This document shows, piece by piece, positions 25,064 through 32,558 of a stretch of 64,000 nt of DNA; within the stretch, counting starts at the first letter, position 1; each line of letters starts with the position of its first letter. The DNA lies in the NCBI GenBank assembly GCA_001604135.1, contig LVAT01000013.1, forward strand, positions 124,001-188,000, read 5' to 3'. Made by a program: the position numbers and the translations under genes. The notes beneath the pieces were generated by a model. It saw only the letters and a list, made by a program, of their open reading frames with translations. It ran no database searches and was not told the DNA's origin. This DNA comes from Clostridiales bacterium Firm_14 (lineage in GTDB: Bacteria > Bacillota > Clostridia > Saccharofermentanales > Saccharofermentanaceae).

Positions 25064-26179
25064 ATGCTTGAATTTGACAACATAAGACTCGATCTTGAAT
25101 CTTACGAAGTGCCTGTAGCAGAGCTTAAGGATGCTCTTCACATTGACCGCGTATCTGACCAGATAAGCGAATACGAGAACCGTATGCAGGAGCCTGATTT
25201 CTGGAATAATGTCGACAAGGCCCAGGTGATCCAGCAGACATTGGGAAGACTTAAGAAGAAGGTTGAGAGCTATAACGCTCTTGTAGCTGAACGCGAAGAC
25301 CTTCTGGCTCTTTGCGAGCTCGCCAATGAGGAAGAGGATCTGGATTCTTTGGAAGAACTTAAGACTTCTTCTGCCAAATTCAAGGAAGACTTCGAAAAGA
25401 TGCGTCTTGAGACACTTCTTACAGGTCCCTACGATGCTAATAATGCAACGATCACGCTTCACGCAGGTGCCGGCGGAACGGAAGCCATGGACTGGTGCTC
25501 AATGCTTTACAGAATGTACACCAGATGGGCAGAGAGCCACGGTTTTGGCGTTGAGGAACTTGATTATGTTGAAGGTGATACGGCAGGTATCCAGTCGGTT
25601 TCCGTCATGATCAAGGGTGAATATGCATATGGTTTCTTGAGATCCGAACTCGGTGTTCACCGTCTCGTAAGGATCTCGCCTTTTGATGCGGCTGGAAGAA
25701 GACATACATCATTTGCTTCATGCGAAGTAATTCCTGAATTGGACCAGAAGACAGAAGACGATATCAAGATCGATATGGCGGATGTCCGTGTCGATACATA
25801 CCGTGCTACAGGTAAGGGCGGTCAGCACATCAATAAGACGGATACGGCTGTCCGTATGACTCATAACCCTACAGGAATCGTTGTTTCCTGCCAGGCAGAA
25901 AGATCACAGCTCCAGAACAAGGAAACATGCTTGAGAATGCTTAAGGCTAAGCTTTTCGCGCTCGCTAGGGCATCAGAGATGGAGAAGATCGAAGACTTAA
26001 AGGGCAACCAGATGGAGATCGCATGGGGTTCACAGATCAGATCCTATGTATTCTGTCCTTACACACTCGTTAAAGACAACAGAACAGGCTACGAGGAAGT
26101 AGATGTTGATTCCGTTATGGACGGCAACTTAGACGGCTTCATCAATGCTTTCCTCTCCGGAATGAAGAACGAGAAATAA
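25064..26179 (+). CDS. prfB: Peptide chain release factor 2, without programmed frameshift
   Basis: RF2 releases finished proteins at UGA and UAA stop codons. The stop-codon reading motif S205-P206-F207 is the RF2 type. The peptidyl-tRNA hydrolysis loop carries G252-G253-Q254. The N-terminal coiled-coil domain includes the usual 'EPDFWNN'. Length (371 aa) is full. In many bacteria an in-frame UGA near codon 25 forces an autoregulatory +1 frameshift; here the frame is continuous from ATG 25064, so that control is absent. It begins three bases after the aminotransferase stop codon and ends at an intrinsic terminator (26206). Confidence 0.96.
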   Translation: MLEFDNIRLDLESYEVPVAELKDALHIDRVSDQISEYENRMQEPDFWNNVDKAQVIQQTLGRLKKKVESYNALVAEREDLLALCELANEEEDLDSLEELKTSSAKFKEDFEKMRLETLLTGPYDANNATITLHAGAGGTEAMDWCSMLYRMYTRWAESHGFGVEELDYVEGDTAGIQSVSVMIKGEYAYGFLRSELGVHRLVRISPFDAAGRRHTSFASCEVIPELDQKTEDDIKIDMADVRVDTYRATGKGGQHINKTDTAVRMTHNPTGIVVSCQAERSQLQNKETCLRMLKAKLFALARASEMEKIEDLKGNQMEIAWGSQIRSYVFCPYTLVKDNRTGYEEVDVDSVMDGNLDGFINAFLSGMKNEK

Positions 26180-26205
26180 GCTGAATTAACAGTTGATACT
26201 TAATG

Positions 26206-26234
26206 GCCCGGTTCATGCCGGGCTATATTTTTTG
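26206..26234 (+). terminator. Intrinsic terminator after prfB
   Basis: A six-pair GCCCGG/CCGGGC stem with a six-base loop (26206-26223) is followed by TATATTTTTT. It closes the Lrp-aminotransferase-prfB unit and sits about 95 bases before the LytTR gene. Confidence 0.85.
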
Positions 26235-26327
26235 CAATCTGTGAGAGAAACAGTGCAAATCATTCCAAAATCGAGATTTAAAAAAGTTTTTGTTGTATCT
26301 TCTATTCAGATGAAAGGAGAGCAGCGG

Positions 26328-26768
26328 GTGAACATCAAATTAATGCTGGATCCTGAAGATCCGATAAGAAAGAGTCTGGAATCTATGGGGATAATTGACG
26401 ATCCTGACTCGAAGTATGCACTTATCCGCCGCGGCGGTGAAGTTAATTACATAGCCGGAAAAAGGGAAGACCAGCAGTTCTTCATTGACGTCAATGACAT
26501 ATGTTTTATCGAGAGCATGGGTCACGAAATAATTATCCATGCATCGGATGGTACTTACAATTCAGGGGAAAGGCTTAAAGCGCTTGAGCAGGTTCTGCCG
26601 GCAGAACGTTTCTTGAGAGTAAGCAATTCCTCGATCGTAAACCTTAAGAAGATAAAACGCATCGAATCATCCTTGCTCCAGAAATTCATCCTGCATATGA
26701 CTAACGGATCCAAAGTCGATGTAACCAGAAGTTATTACTACATTTTCAGAGAAAGAATAGGAATTTAA
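26328..26768 (+). CDS. LytTR-domain DNA-binding regulator
   Basis: This 146-residue protein is a stand-alone LytTR regulator without a receiver domain. The C-terminal ~95 residues make the LytTR fold: 'FIDVNDICFIESMG', 'ERFLRVSNSSIVNLKKIKRI' and 'HMTNGSKVDVTRSYY' are its characteristic strands. The N-terminal ~45 residues ('NIKLMLDPEDPIR') match the short leader common in LytTR proteins paired with membrane proteins. I start at GTG 26328 because AAAGGAGA at 26313-26320 gives an ideal ribosome binding site; the frame stays open upstream to 26193. The next gene is a membrane protein 13 bases downstream. In such pairs the partner often restrains the regulator, so a small LytTR regulatory system is likely here (inference). 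Confidence 0.85.
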   Translation: MNIKLMLDPEDPIRKSLESMGIIDDPDSKYALIRRGGEVNYIAGKREDQQFFIDVNDICFIESMGHEIIIHASDGTYNSGERLKALEQVLPAERFLRVSNSSIVNLKKIKRIESSLLQKFILHMTNGSKVDVTRSYYYIFRERIGI

Positions 26769-26781
26769 AGGGGAAATAATT

Positions 26782-27459
26782 ATGACAGTAGTTTCAATCG
26801 GTGTTTATACAGTTTTATTTCCAATGATAGTGATCATTACTGTAGCGGCTTTCTTTATTTACAAAGCCATATACGACAAGCACACCAACAAAGTCCTGGA
26901 ATCAGGCGAGGCAGATAAGCGGAAATGGATAGCGCCATGGGGCCTGGCCCTCATAGTTCTGGGCGCTCAATTGATTCTCGCAGCCAGTGTCATGTTACCT
27001 GTATCTATGTTAATGGTTGATCCGGAAACACAAGAAACGAATCTTGTATTATCAAGTGACAACCCGGTGCTTTTTGATATAAGTTGCGGGGCAATGTTTC
27101 AGCCAGATGAAGATAATTATACTGAGGAGTCAACATTAAACGAAGACGGCATTAAAATTTCTGTTTACCACAATAAGAATGCAAAAGACATCAATAAGTT
27201 TATTCTTATTGGTGAAATAGAAAAAGAACCATATGAGCCGGTAGGAATTTACATTTTTTATGAGAATGACAACATAGAGGGTAGTTGCATGAGTGGAATC
27301 ACGGCGAACGATGATTCTTCAAAAGTATATTTTAAATGTGAAGTGCTGAAAAAACTTGATACTCCGGCTTCTATCAAGGTCGGGATCAAAAATGGACATG
27401 CTGACCAAATGTCGAGTGAAGAAAAATATTTTGATAGGGAAGTTAAGCTCGTATTCTGA
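26782..27459 (+). CDS. Membrane protein with extracytoplasmic domain, partner of the LytTR regulator
   Basis: I do not recognise this 225-residue protein. Two hydrophobic helices are visible (~residues 5-27 and 50-75) around a short charged cytoplasmic-looking loop ('DKHTNKVLESGEADKRKW'). A soluble domain of about 145 residues, rich in Asp, Glu and beta-prone segments, then probably lies outside the membrane. It follows the LytTR gene by 13 bases with its own AAGGGGA ribosome binding site, and a perfect 12-pair terminator follows at 27494, making a two-gene unit. It is not an obvious DUF3021-type partner. Its role may be as a sensor or as the regulator's target; both are inferred from position only. 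Confidence 0.6.
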   Translation: MTVVSIGVYTVLFPMIVIITVAAFFIYKAIYDKHTNKVLESGEADKRKWIAPWGLALIVLGAQLILAASVMLPVSMLMVDPETQETNLVLSSDNPVLFDISCGAMFQPDEDNYTEESTLNEDGIKISVYHNKNAKDINKFILIGEIEKEPYEPVGIYIFYENDNIEGSCMSGITANDDSSKVYFKCEVLKKLDTPASIKVGIKNGHADQMSSEEKYFDREVKLVF

Positions 27460-27493
27460 TACTTAATGTTGGGGAAAATAGGAATGGAAAAAG

Positions 27494-27523
27494 ACGTGTA
27501 CTGCAAATGCAGTACACGTTTTT
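27494..27523 (+). terminator. Intrinsic terminator after the LytTR-membrane protein pair
   Basis: A perfect 12-pair palindromic stem (27494-27505 with 27508-27519, ACGTGTACTGCA/TGCAGTACACGT) with a two-base turn is followed by TTTT. Confidence 0.85.
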
Positions 27524-27539
27524 CATATCTGCAGATCAT

Positions 27540-27567
27540 TTGAAATGTAAAAGATTATAGATATTAT
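27540..27567 (+). promoter_or_regulatory. Candidate promoter of the 27.7-30.2 kb operon leader
   Basis: TTGAAA at 27540-27545 and TATTAT at 27562-27567 have a 16-base spacer. Transcription would begin near 27574 and produce about 150 bases of leader before the start codon at 27722. Confidence 0.5.
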
Positions 27568-27600
27568 ATTCCTTTCTTTATATAAAACTGTTATTATCTA

Positions 27601-27677
27601 CTTGGGGATTTAACAAAATCACGAAGGTGTAGTTAGTTTTGATAAGCAAAGCTGCTTATCGCTGACTGCACTTTTTT
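27601..27677 (+). promoter_or_regulatory. Attenuator-like leader: two hairpins and a U-tract
   Basis: A first hairpin (27607-27611 with 27616-27620, extendable by CTT/AAG at 27601-27603 and 27624-27626) abuts a second, strong one. In the second, 27627-27636 pairs with 27662-27671 over ten positions, including two G-T pairs. Inside it 27641-27648 pairs with 27653-27660 over eight pairs. TTTTTT follows immediately at 27672-27677. This has the form of an intrinsic terminator placed inside a leader, downstream of a candidate promoter and only 45 bases before the start codon. It could be an attenuator, or the end of a small RNA of about 100 bases. Confidence 0.6.
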
Positions 27678-27721
27678 ATGTCTGAAAATCCCAAAAATAT
27701 TTGGAAGGAGCGTTGACGTGT

Positions 27722-29008
27722 ATGGTTGACAGCACAACTTTTACTGTTGACATTAATAACCTCACAATGAGGATCCAACAGGCTGAAATGTATCTCAAGG
27801 AATATGAGAATGAAGTGAAAAGAGCACAAGGCGGAACTCCGATCTTCCGTTCGAGAGAAGACGCGCTATCAAGGATCAAGATCCTTAATGAATTTGCTCC
27901 GAACGATCCGCGTGTAATGGATCTTTTCCAGAGGGCGAGAAAATGTCTCGAAAATGCTGCCGGCGATTTTATTGACATTACCGAAGATATGATCGCTTAT
28001 CTGAAGAATGAGGAAGAATTTGTTAAGGAATTCAGTCAGAAAAGTGAGATGGCTTGGAATGAGCTGGTAAATCAATACAAAGACAGCATGCTTGAAAAGC
28101 TTTATCCTGCACCCGACTATAACGAGATATACTTGGATGATATTAAGGATAAACACGTGATAATCGATGATGTTAAGTATCCGTACAATCAATTTACCGG
28201 CGTTACAGGTGAATATATCCATGTGGGAAAACGTTCAACCGGAATGTATTTTGTAAAGATCGATACCAGAAAATGGCTGGGACCATACGAAGCTGTTAAG
28301 CGCTATAGAAGGCAGGTTGACAGTACCATAGCAGAAGTTACAAACTGGACAATTCTTGGAGTTATCTCGGATTTAACCTTGGAAATGCCTGTTGGTGGTG
28401 AAAGTCAGCCGGGTCCCGCGATCATGGCTTGGGTAATAGAACCAATGGCTTTATATGTTCCGGGTCATGTCCTTGGCCTATATTCAGATGAAAAAGAAAC
28501 CAGTGGTTATTTTGTAGGAGAAGATGAAGTAGCAGCCAGAAAGGAAAGCTGGTATACCGTTAAATCTGTACCTGACGATGTAACACCTGAAAGATTGGTC
28601 GAGATATTCCAGCAGGCTATCAAGGAAAAAAACTACGATCTTTACCTTGATTGCATTGACCCTGAAATGAGGAAATCCGACTTTGCAAAAGAGAACTTGA
28701 GATATCACTGGGATCTTCATCAGGAGCGTTTCCACGGTGAATATGTTTATGCAAAGGTTAACCCGGAAAAGACAGAGATAGTTGTAGTCAAAGGCTACGA
28801 TGATACCAACGATCTTAATTCCTATTTCATGACAAAAGAACAGCAAGAAAAGATTGCTTCACATTATGGAGACAAGGTTGAGTACGCGTATGTCACAACG
28901 GTAGCTTATGATATACACGGCAAGCAGCTTGGAAGTCCGAATAAGAGGACTTTGCAGAGAACAAACAACGGACGTTGGTATGTTCGTGAATATGATGTCA
29001 GATTCTAA
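27722..29008 (+). CDS. Unknown protein with C-terminal NTF2-like region
   Basis: I do not recognise this 429-residue protein. It has no signal peptide and no membrane helix. The first ~130 residues are helical and charged, probably coiled coil ('MRIQQAEMYLKEYENEVKR'). A middle part (~residues 140-270) looks beta-rich, with 'GEYIHVGKRSTGMYFVKID'. The last ~130 residues fit an NTF2/SnoaL-like fold ('TPERLVEIFQQAIKEKNY' ... 'NGRWYVREYDVRF'), which is a weak assignment. ATG 27722 is chosen because GGAAGGAG at 27703-27710 is a ribosome binding site; the in-frame TTG codons at 27701 and 27713 are poorly placed. It follows the attenuator-like leader and lies 35 bases before another unknown gene. Confidence 0.65.
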   Translation: MVDSTTFTVDINNLTMRIQQAEMYLKEYENEVKRAQGGTPIFRSREDALSRIKILNEFAPNDPRVMDLFQRARKCLENAAGDFIDITEDMIAYLKNEEEFVKEFSQKSEMAWNELVNQYKDSMLEKLYPAPDYNEIYLDDIKDKHVIIDDVKYPYNQFTGVTGEYIHVGKRSTGMYFVKIDTRKWLGPYEAVKRYRRQVDSTIAEVTNWTILGVISDLTLEMPVGGESQPGPAIMAWVIEPMALYVPGHVLGLYSDEKETSGYFVGEDEVAARKESWYTVKSVPDDVTPERLVEIFQQAIKEKNYDLYLDCIDPEMRKSDFAKENLRYHWDLHQERFHGEYVYAKVNPEKTEIVVVKGYDDTNDLNSYFMTKEQQEKIASHYGDKVEYAYVTTVAYDIHGKQLGSPNKRTLQRTNNGRWYVREYDVRF

Positions 29009-29043
29009 AGGAAATTCCCAAAATAATATTAAGGAGAAATAAG

Positions 29044-30180
29044 ATGGACGAAGAGAACTTTGATTATCTTGAGTGGGAGAAAATTGACTTTAAGTTTTTA
29101 GAAACAAAAATGACTGAAACGGCTGGTAATTCACTTGATGCAGTTAAAGCCTTGGAAGATGTAGTTAATGGACACGGGGATTTTGATTATGCTTTTGAGT
29201 CTACGGATGCCTTTATGGTATGTGATTTCGGGCCCAAGGGATGGTTCTTCAATTTTGTTGCCGTTAATGAAAATGCTTTGGCTCAATTCCACCCGACTAC
29301 GCAGGAAGATATTCAGAAATACGCTTATTGGGATGATCTGAAGCTGCTCAAATCAATGTGCGAGAAGGCTTATAGCGGTTATGAAAAACTAAACAAAGAA
29401 TTATTCAAAGCATGTTTTGATTTTTTGCAAACTAAAGCGAATATGGAAGGTGTAAATCTAAATAGGGGTTTATACGATCAAATAGACAGACAAATAAAAT
29501 CAGTTACAAAACTGGTCAATACTGACTATAAATCTATTCGACTTCCTAATTTTGAAGCATACATTCAGAACAATAAAGATAAAATTGAAAAACTGAAATA
29601 CAAAAACGATGAAAAATTGAAAAACGAAATAAAGAAAAAATTCGGAGAAGACTTTAACAAATACGTCTTTAACTCTGATATTGGAAGAGATTTAACGCAG
29701 AATTCTTCGGGAAAATACCGAGTCACACAAAACATGGAAGGATCATTAAATGCAATTGACTTAAGTACAGCTGCAATTGCAAAAGCTTCAAAGCATAATT
29801 GCGATAAGATAAAGGAAGCTTGTCAAGAGTTTGCGGAAGCTAACAGGTATATTTATCCGGAGAGAATGGCGCAATTTAAAACACCTTTATGCAAGCAGTT
29901 AGCAGAAAGTCTTTATAAGTTAGTGTGTGCTTTACAGGATTTTACCGGTACAGGACATGACTATTTGCTGAAATTCAAAGAGCATAGTCTTGAACCGTTT
30001 ATATTTATGAAAAATGTTCCCGGGATAGGAGAAGCTCATGGCGCTGGATTAGAACGCATCAATAAGGCAGAGCCATGGGACAAAGGCGGGACGAATTATC
30101 TGGACGTTTATGAGGAAATGTATTATGCAATCTACAGTTATGGTGCAAGCGCGTTTAATGAAATAAAACCATATCCGTAA
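29044..30180 (+). CDS. Unknown AT-rich accessory protein
   Basis: I do not recognise this 378-residue protein. It has no signal peptide or membrane helix. The first ~110 residues are acidic and aromatic ('DYLEWEKIDFKFLE'). A Lys/Asn/Glu-rich central section (~residues 120-230, with 'NNKDKIEKLKYKNDEKLKN') is probably helical or coiled coil. The C-terminal part contains 'VPGIGEAHGAGLERI' and 'NYLDVYEEMYYAIYSYG'. Bases 29400-29750 are far more AT-rich than the housekeeping genes, and codon use shifts to AAA/AAT/ATT, which suggests recent acquisition. AAGGAG precedes ATG 29044. It forms an operon with the gene 35 bases upstream and ends at a 13-pair terminator. The partnership might be a small defence, toxin or stress unit, but nothing in the sequence proves this. 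Confidence 0.65.
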   Translation: MDEENFDYLEWEKIDFKFLETKMTETAGNSLDAVKALEDVVNGHGDFDYAFESTDAFMVCDFGPKGWFFNFVAVNENALAQFHPTTQEDIQKYAYWDDLKLLKSMCEKAYSGYEKLNKELFKACFDFLQTKANMEGVNLNRGLYDQIDRQIKSVTKLVNTDYKSIRLPNFEAYIQNNKDKIEKLKYKNDEKLKNEIKKKFGEDFNKYVFNSDIGRDLTQNSSGKYRVTQNMEGSLNAIDLSTAAIAKASKHNCDKIKEACQEFAEANRYIYPERMAQFKTPLCKQLAESLYKLVCALQDFTGTGHDYLLKFKEHSLEPFIFMKNVPGIGEAHGAGLERINKAEPWDKGGTNYLDVYEEMYYAIYSYGASAFNEIKPYP

Positions 30181-30185
30181 TATCG

Positions 30186-30219
30186 CAGAGGCTGTCTTTT
30201 AATTTAAGACAGCCTCTGA
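30186..30219 (+). terminator. Intrinsic terminator ending the accessory block
   Basis: A 13-pair stem (CAGAGGCTGTCTT at 30187-30200 region pairing with AAGACAGCCTCTG ending at 30218) with a short AT-rich loop separates the accessory gene from the convergent hisK gene. The tail is TTAATTT. Confidence 0.75.
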
Positions 30220-30237
30220 TTAATTTGAAGTTATTGA

Positions 30238-31050
30238 TTACAGCGCTTCGAAATACGGTTTATGCTCCTTGAAGTACACGGTTTCCTTAATTCCCAAGGA
30301 TTTAAGGTATTCCACGGCTTCGTTAAAGCTTACGGCAAATGTGCCTGGGAAGTGGGAATCGGAGCCTAAGGTTATGTATTTGCCGCCCATTTCGATGAAT
30401 CTGTTGATAATGGCCGCATCGGGCAGGAATCTCGTAAATCCGCCGTCTTTATGCTTTTGAATCGATTTGGTATTGATCTCCAGGGCTTTGTCCTTGGAGA
30501 TCATTGCTTCGAAAAGCCTGTCGAATTCTTTGGGGCATTCCTCATAAGTAACGAAATCGTTCTTGTTGTCTGCATATCTGTTGATGTAGTCGTAGTGGGC
30601 TACAACGTCGAAGTTATTACACTTTTCGCACATCTCGGCCATGATGCTTACATATTCGCTGTGGAGCTCTTTGACAGGCATCTTATAGCAGTCACGGTCA
30701 ACATAGAAATCCTTGCCTCTGAAGAGGTGAACGCTCATCAGGACCACGTCCAGGGGGATAGAAGCGGCAACTTTGTCAATCTCTTCGGCTACATGCGTCT
30801 GATATCCGAATTCGATGCCTTTGAGGAGCTCGAAATCGCCCGCTTTTTTGCGCCATTCTTCAAATGTCTTGTTGTATTCATCAAGGTCGAACATCCAGTT
30901 AAGGCCGTCGTCGACATAGTCTATTTCGTAGTGTTCAGTGATTCCAATCCTGTTAAACCCCTTTGATTTTGCCTCATTTATCAGTTCCTCTATGGTCTGT
31001 CCTGCATCAACTGAGAAGTGTTTTGTATGATTGTGTCCGTCAGTTATCAT
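30238..31050 (-). CDS. hisK: Histidinol-phosphatase, PHP family (HisK/HisJ-like)
   Basis: This is a PHP-domain phosphatase that removes phosphate from histidinol phosphate in histidine synthesis. The metal-binding motifs are present: 'DGHNHTKHFS' (H-x-H) at the N-terminus, 'GIEFGY', 'LMSVHLF', 'VVAHYDYI' and 'LGSDSHFPG' near the end. Length (270 aa) fits the YtvP/HisJ subfamily. It is alone on the minus strand and divergent from the aminopeptidase, with 71 bases between the two start codons. No other his genes are visible, so a related PHP phosphoesterase with another substrate remains possible. The start at complement of 31050 has AGAGGAC-like spacing upstream. Confidence 0.82.
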   Translation of the reverse strand: MITDGHNHTKHFSVDAGQTIEELINEAKSKGFNRIGITEHYEIDYVDDGLNWMFDLDEYNKTFEEWRKKAGDFELLKGIEFGYQTHVAEEIDKVAASIPLDVVLMSVHLFRGKDFYVDRDCYKMPVKELHSEYVSIMAEMCEKCNNFDVVAHYDYINRYADNKNDFVTYEECPKEFDRLFEAMISKDKALEINTKSIQKHKDGGFTRFLPDAAIINRFIEMGGKYITLGSDSHFPGTFAVSFNEAVEYLKSLGIKETVYFKEHKPYFEAL

Positions 31051-31121
31051 TTTGTCCTCTTAATTAAAAGATTTTATTTTACTTTATGGTATCATAAGTT
31101 CATTAGAAAGAGGTGATACTT

Positions 31122-32558
31122 ATGCCTAAGAAAAAAGAAACCAAAAAGATCAAGACCAGCGAGCTTTTCGCTGAATTTCCCAACCTTTATGAGGTAGCTT
31201 CAGAAGATGATATGACAGCTACTTTTAATTTTGCCGAGGAATATAAGGCATTTTTGGATAATTCCAAGACAGAACGCGAATTTGCCGCAAATGCCATTGC
31301 CGCAGCAGAAGACCTGGGTTATGTGGATATCGCTACTAAAGATACCTTAAAGCCCGGTGACAAGGTCTACCAGAGCATTAAGGGCAAGGGCTTTGCAGCT
31401 GCAGTTATCGGTAAGAAGAGCCCTGCTGAAGGATTTAACATCCTTGGTGCCCACATTGATTCTCCCAGACTGGACTTAAAGCCCAATCCGATCTATGAGG
31501 ATAATGACACCGTTTACTTCAAGACCCACTACTATGGCGGCATCAAGAAGTATCAGTGGACAACGATTCCTTTGGCTGTACACGGCGTTGTTTTCACAAA
31601 TGACGGCAAGGCACATCAGATCGTTGTAGGTGAGAAGGACACTGATCCCGTATTCTACATCACTGACCTTCTTCCTCACCTTGGAAACGAGCAGATGACG
31701 AAGAAAGCATCTGATTTCATTCCTGCTGAAGACCTTAACGTAGTCATCGGCGGAATTCCCTGCAAAGATGATAAGAAGTCTTCTGATATCTTCAAGGCAG
31801 GCGTTCTGAAGATTCTTTTCGAGCAGTACGGCATCAAGGAGAAGGATTTTGTATCTGCTGAGATCGAGATCGTTCCCGCTACACATGCAAGAGATGTCGG
31901 TTTTGACCGTGCTTATATTGCAGCTTACGGCCACGACGATAAGGTCTGCGCTTATCCTGCATTAAGAGCTTTGCTCGCTCAGGAGAAGCCCAAGAAGACA
32001 TGCGTCTGCCTACTTACAGATAAGGAAGAGATCGGATCTTATTCCAATTCCGGTGCAACATCCAATCTTTATGAGAATTTCCTCATGGAAGTCTTTGCAA
32101 AGGCTGAGGGCGGCATAGATAAGTTCAATACGCTTAAGTTCCGCAAGGCTCTTGCAGCTACAAAGATGCTTTCCACAGACGTTACGACAGCATACGATCC
32201 CAAGTACTCTTCAGTATTTGAGAAGAACAATACCGCATTCATGTCTCACGGTCTTAAGATCGAGAAGTATACGGGGGCAAGAGGCAAGTCCGGATGCTCA
32301 GAAGCTACAGGAGACTTCATTGCTGAGATCACTGACATCTTCGAGAAGAATTCTATCCCGTGGCAGACAGGCGAACTCGGACGTATCGACGCAGGCGGCG
32401 GCGGAACTATCGCTGCAATCATGGCTGAGCTCGGTATGGATGTAGTTGATATGGGCGTACCCGTATGGTCCATGCATGCACCTGTTGAGGTCATCTCCAA
32501 GATCGACCTTTACTATCTCTATCTCGGATATAAGGCATTCATCGAGAACATTGGCTAA
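31122..32558 (+). CDS. apeB: M18 family aspartyl aminopeptidase
   Basis: This is a zinc aminopeptidase that removes N-terminal acidic residues from peptides in the cytoplasm. It matches the M18 family: 'LGAHIDSPRLDLKPNP' carries the metal-binding His and Asp, 'LTDKEEIGSYSNSGATS' the catalytic and metal-bridging acidic residues, 'GRIDAGGGGT' and 'VWSMHAPVEVISK' the last His ligand. Length (479 aa) is typical for the clostridial version. ATG 31122 is used because AGAGGTGA just before it is a good ribosome binding site; an in-frame GTG lies three codons upstream. Its stop codon overlaps the start of the cardiolipin synthase gene (TAATG), so the pair is translationally coupled although the functions differ. 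Confidence 0.92.
   Translation: MPKKKETKKIKTSELFAEFPNLYEVASEDDMTATFNFAEEYKAFLDNSKTEREFAANAIAAAEDLGYVDIATKDTLKPGDKVYQSIKGKGFAAAVIGKKSPAEGFNILGAHIDSPRLDLKPNPIYEDNDTVYFKTHYYGGIKKYQWTTIPLAVHGVVFTNDGKAHQIVVGEKDTDPVFYITDLLPHLGNEQMTKKASDFIPAEDLNVVIGGIPCKDDKKSSDIFKAGVLKILFEQYGIKEKDFVSAEIEIVPATHARDVGFDRAYIAAYGHDDKVCAYPALRALLAQEKPKKTCVCLLTDKEEIGSYSNSGATSNLYENFLMEVFAKAEGGIDKFNTLKFRKALAATKMLSTDVTTAYDPKYSSVFEKNNTAFMSHGLKIEKYTGARGKSGCSEATGDFIAEITDIFEKNSIPWQTGELGRIDAGGGGTIAAIMAELGMDVVDMGVPVWSMHAPVEVISKIDLYYLYLGYKAFIENIG

Noticed and set aside
25064-25145. RF2 programmed frameshift site
   Set aside because: No in-frame UGA or CTTTGA slippery site occurs in the first 30 codons; the frame is continuous.
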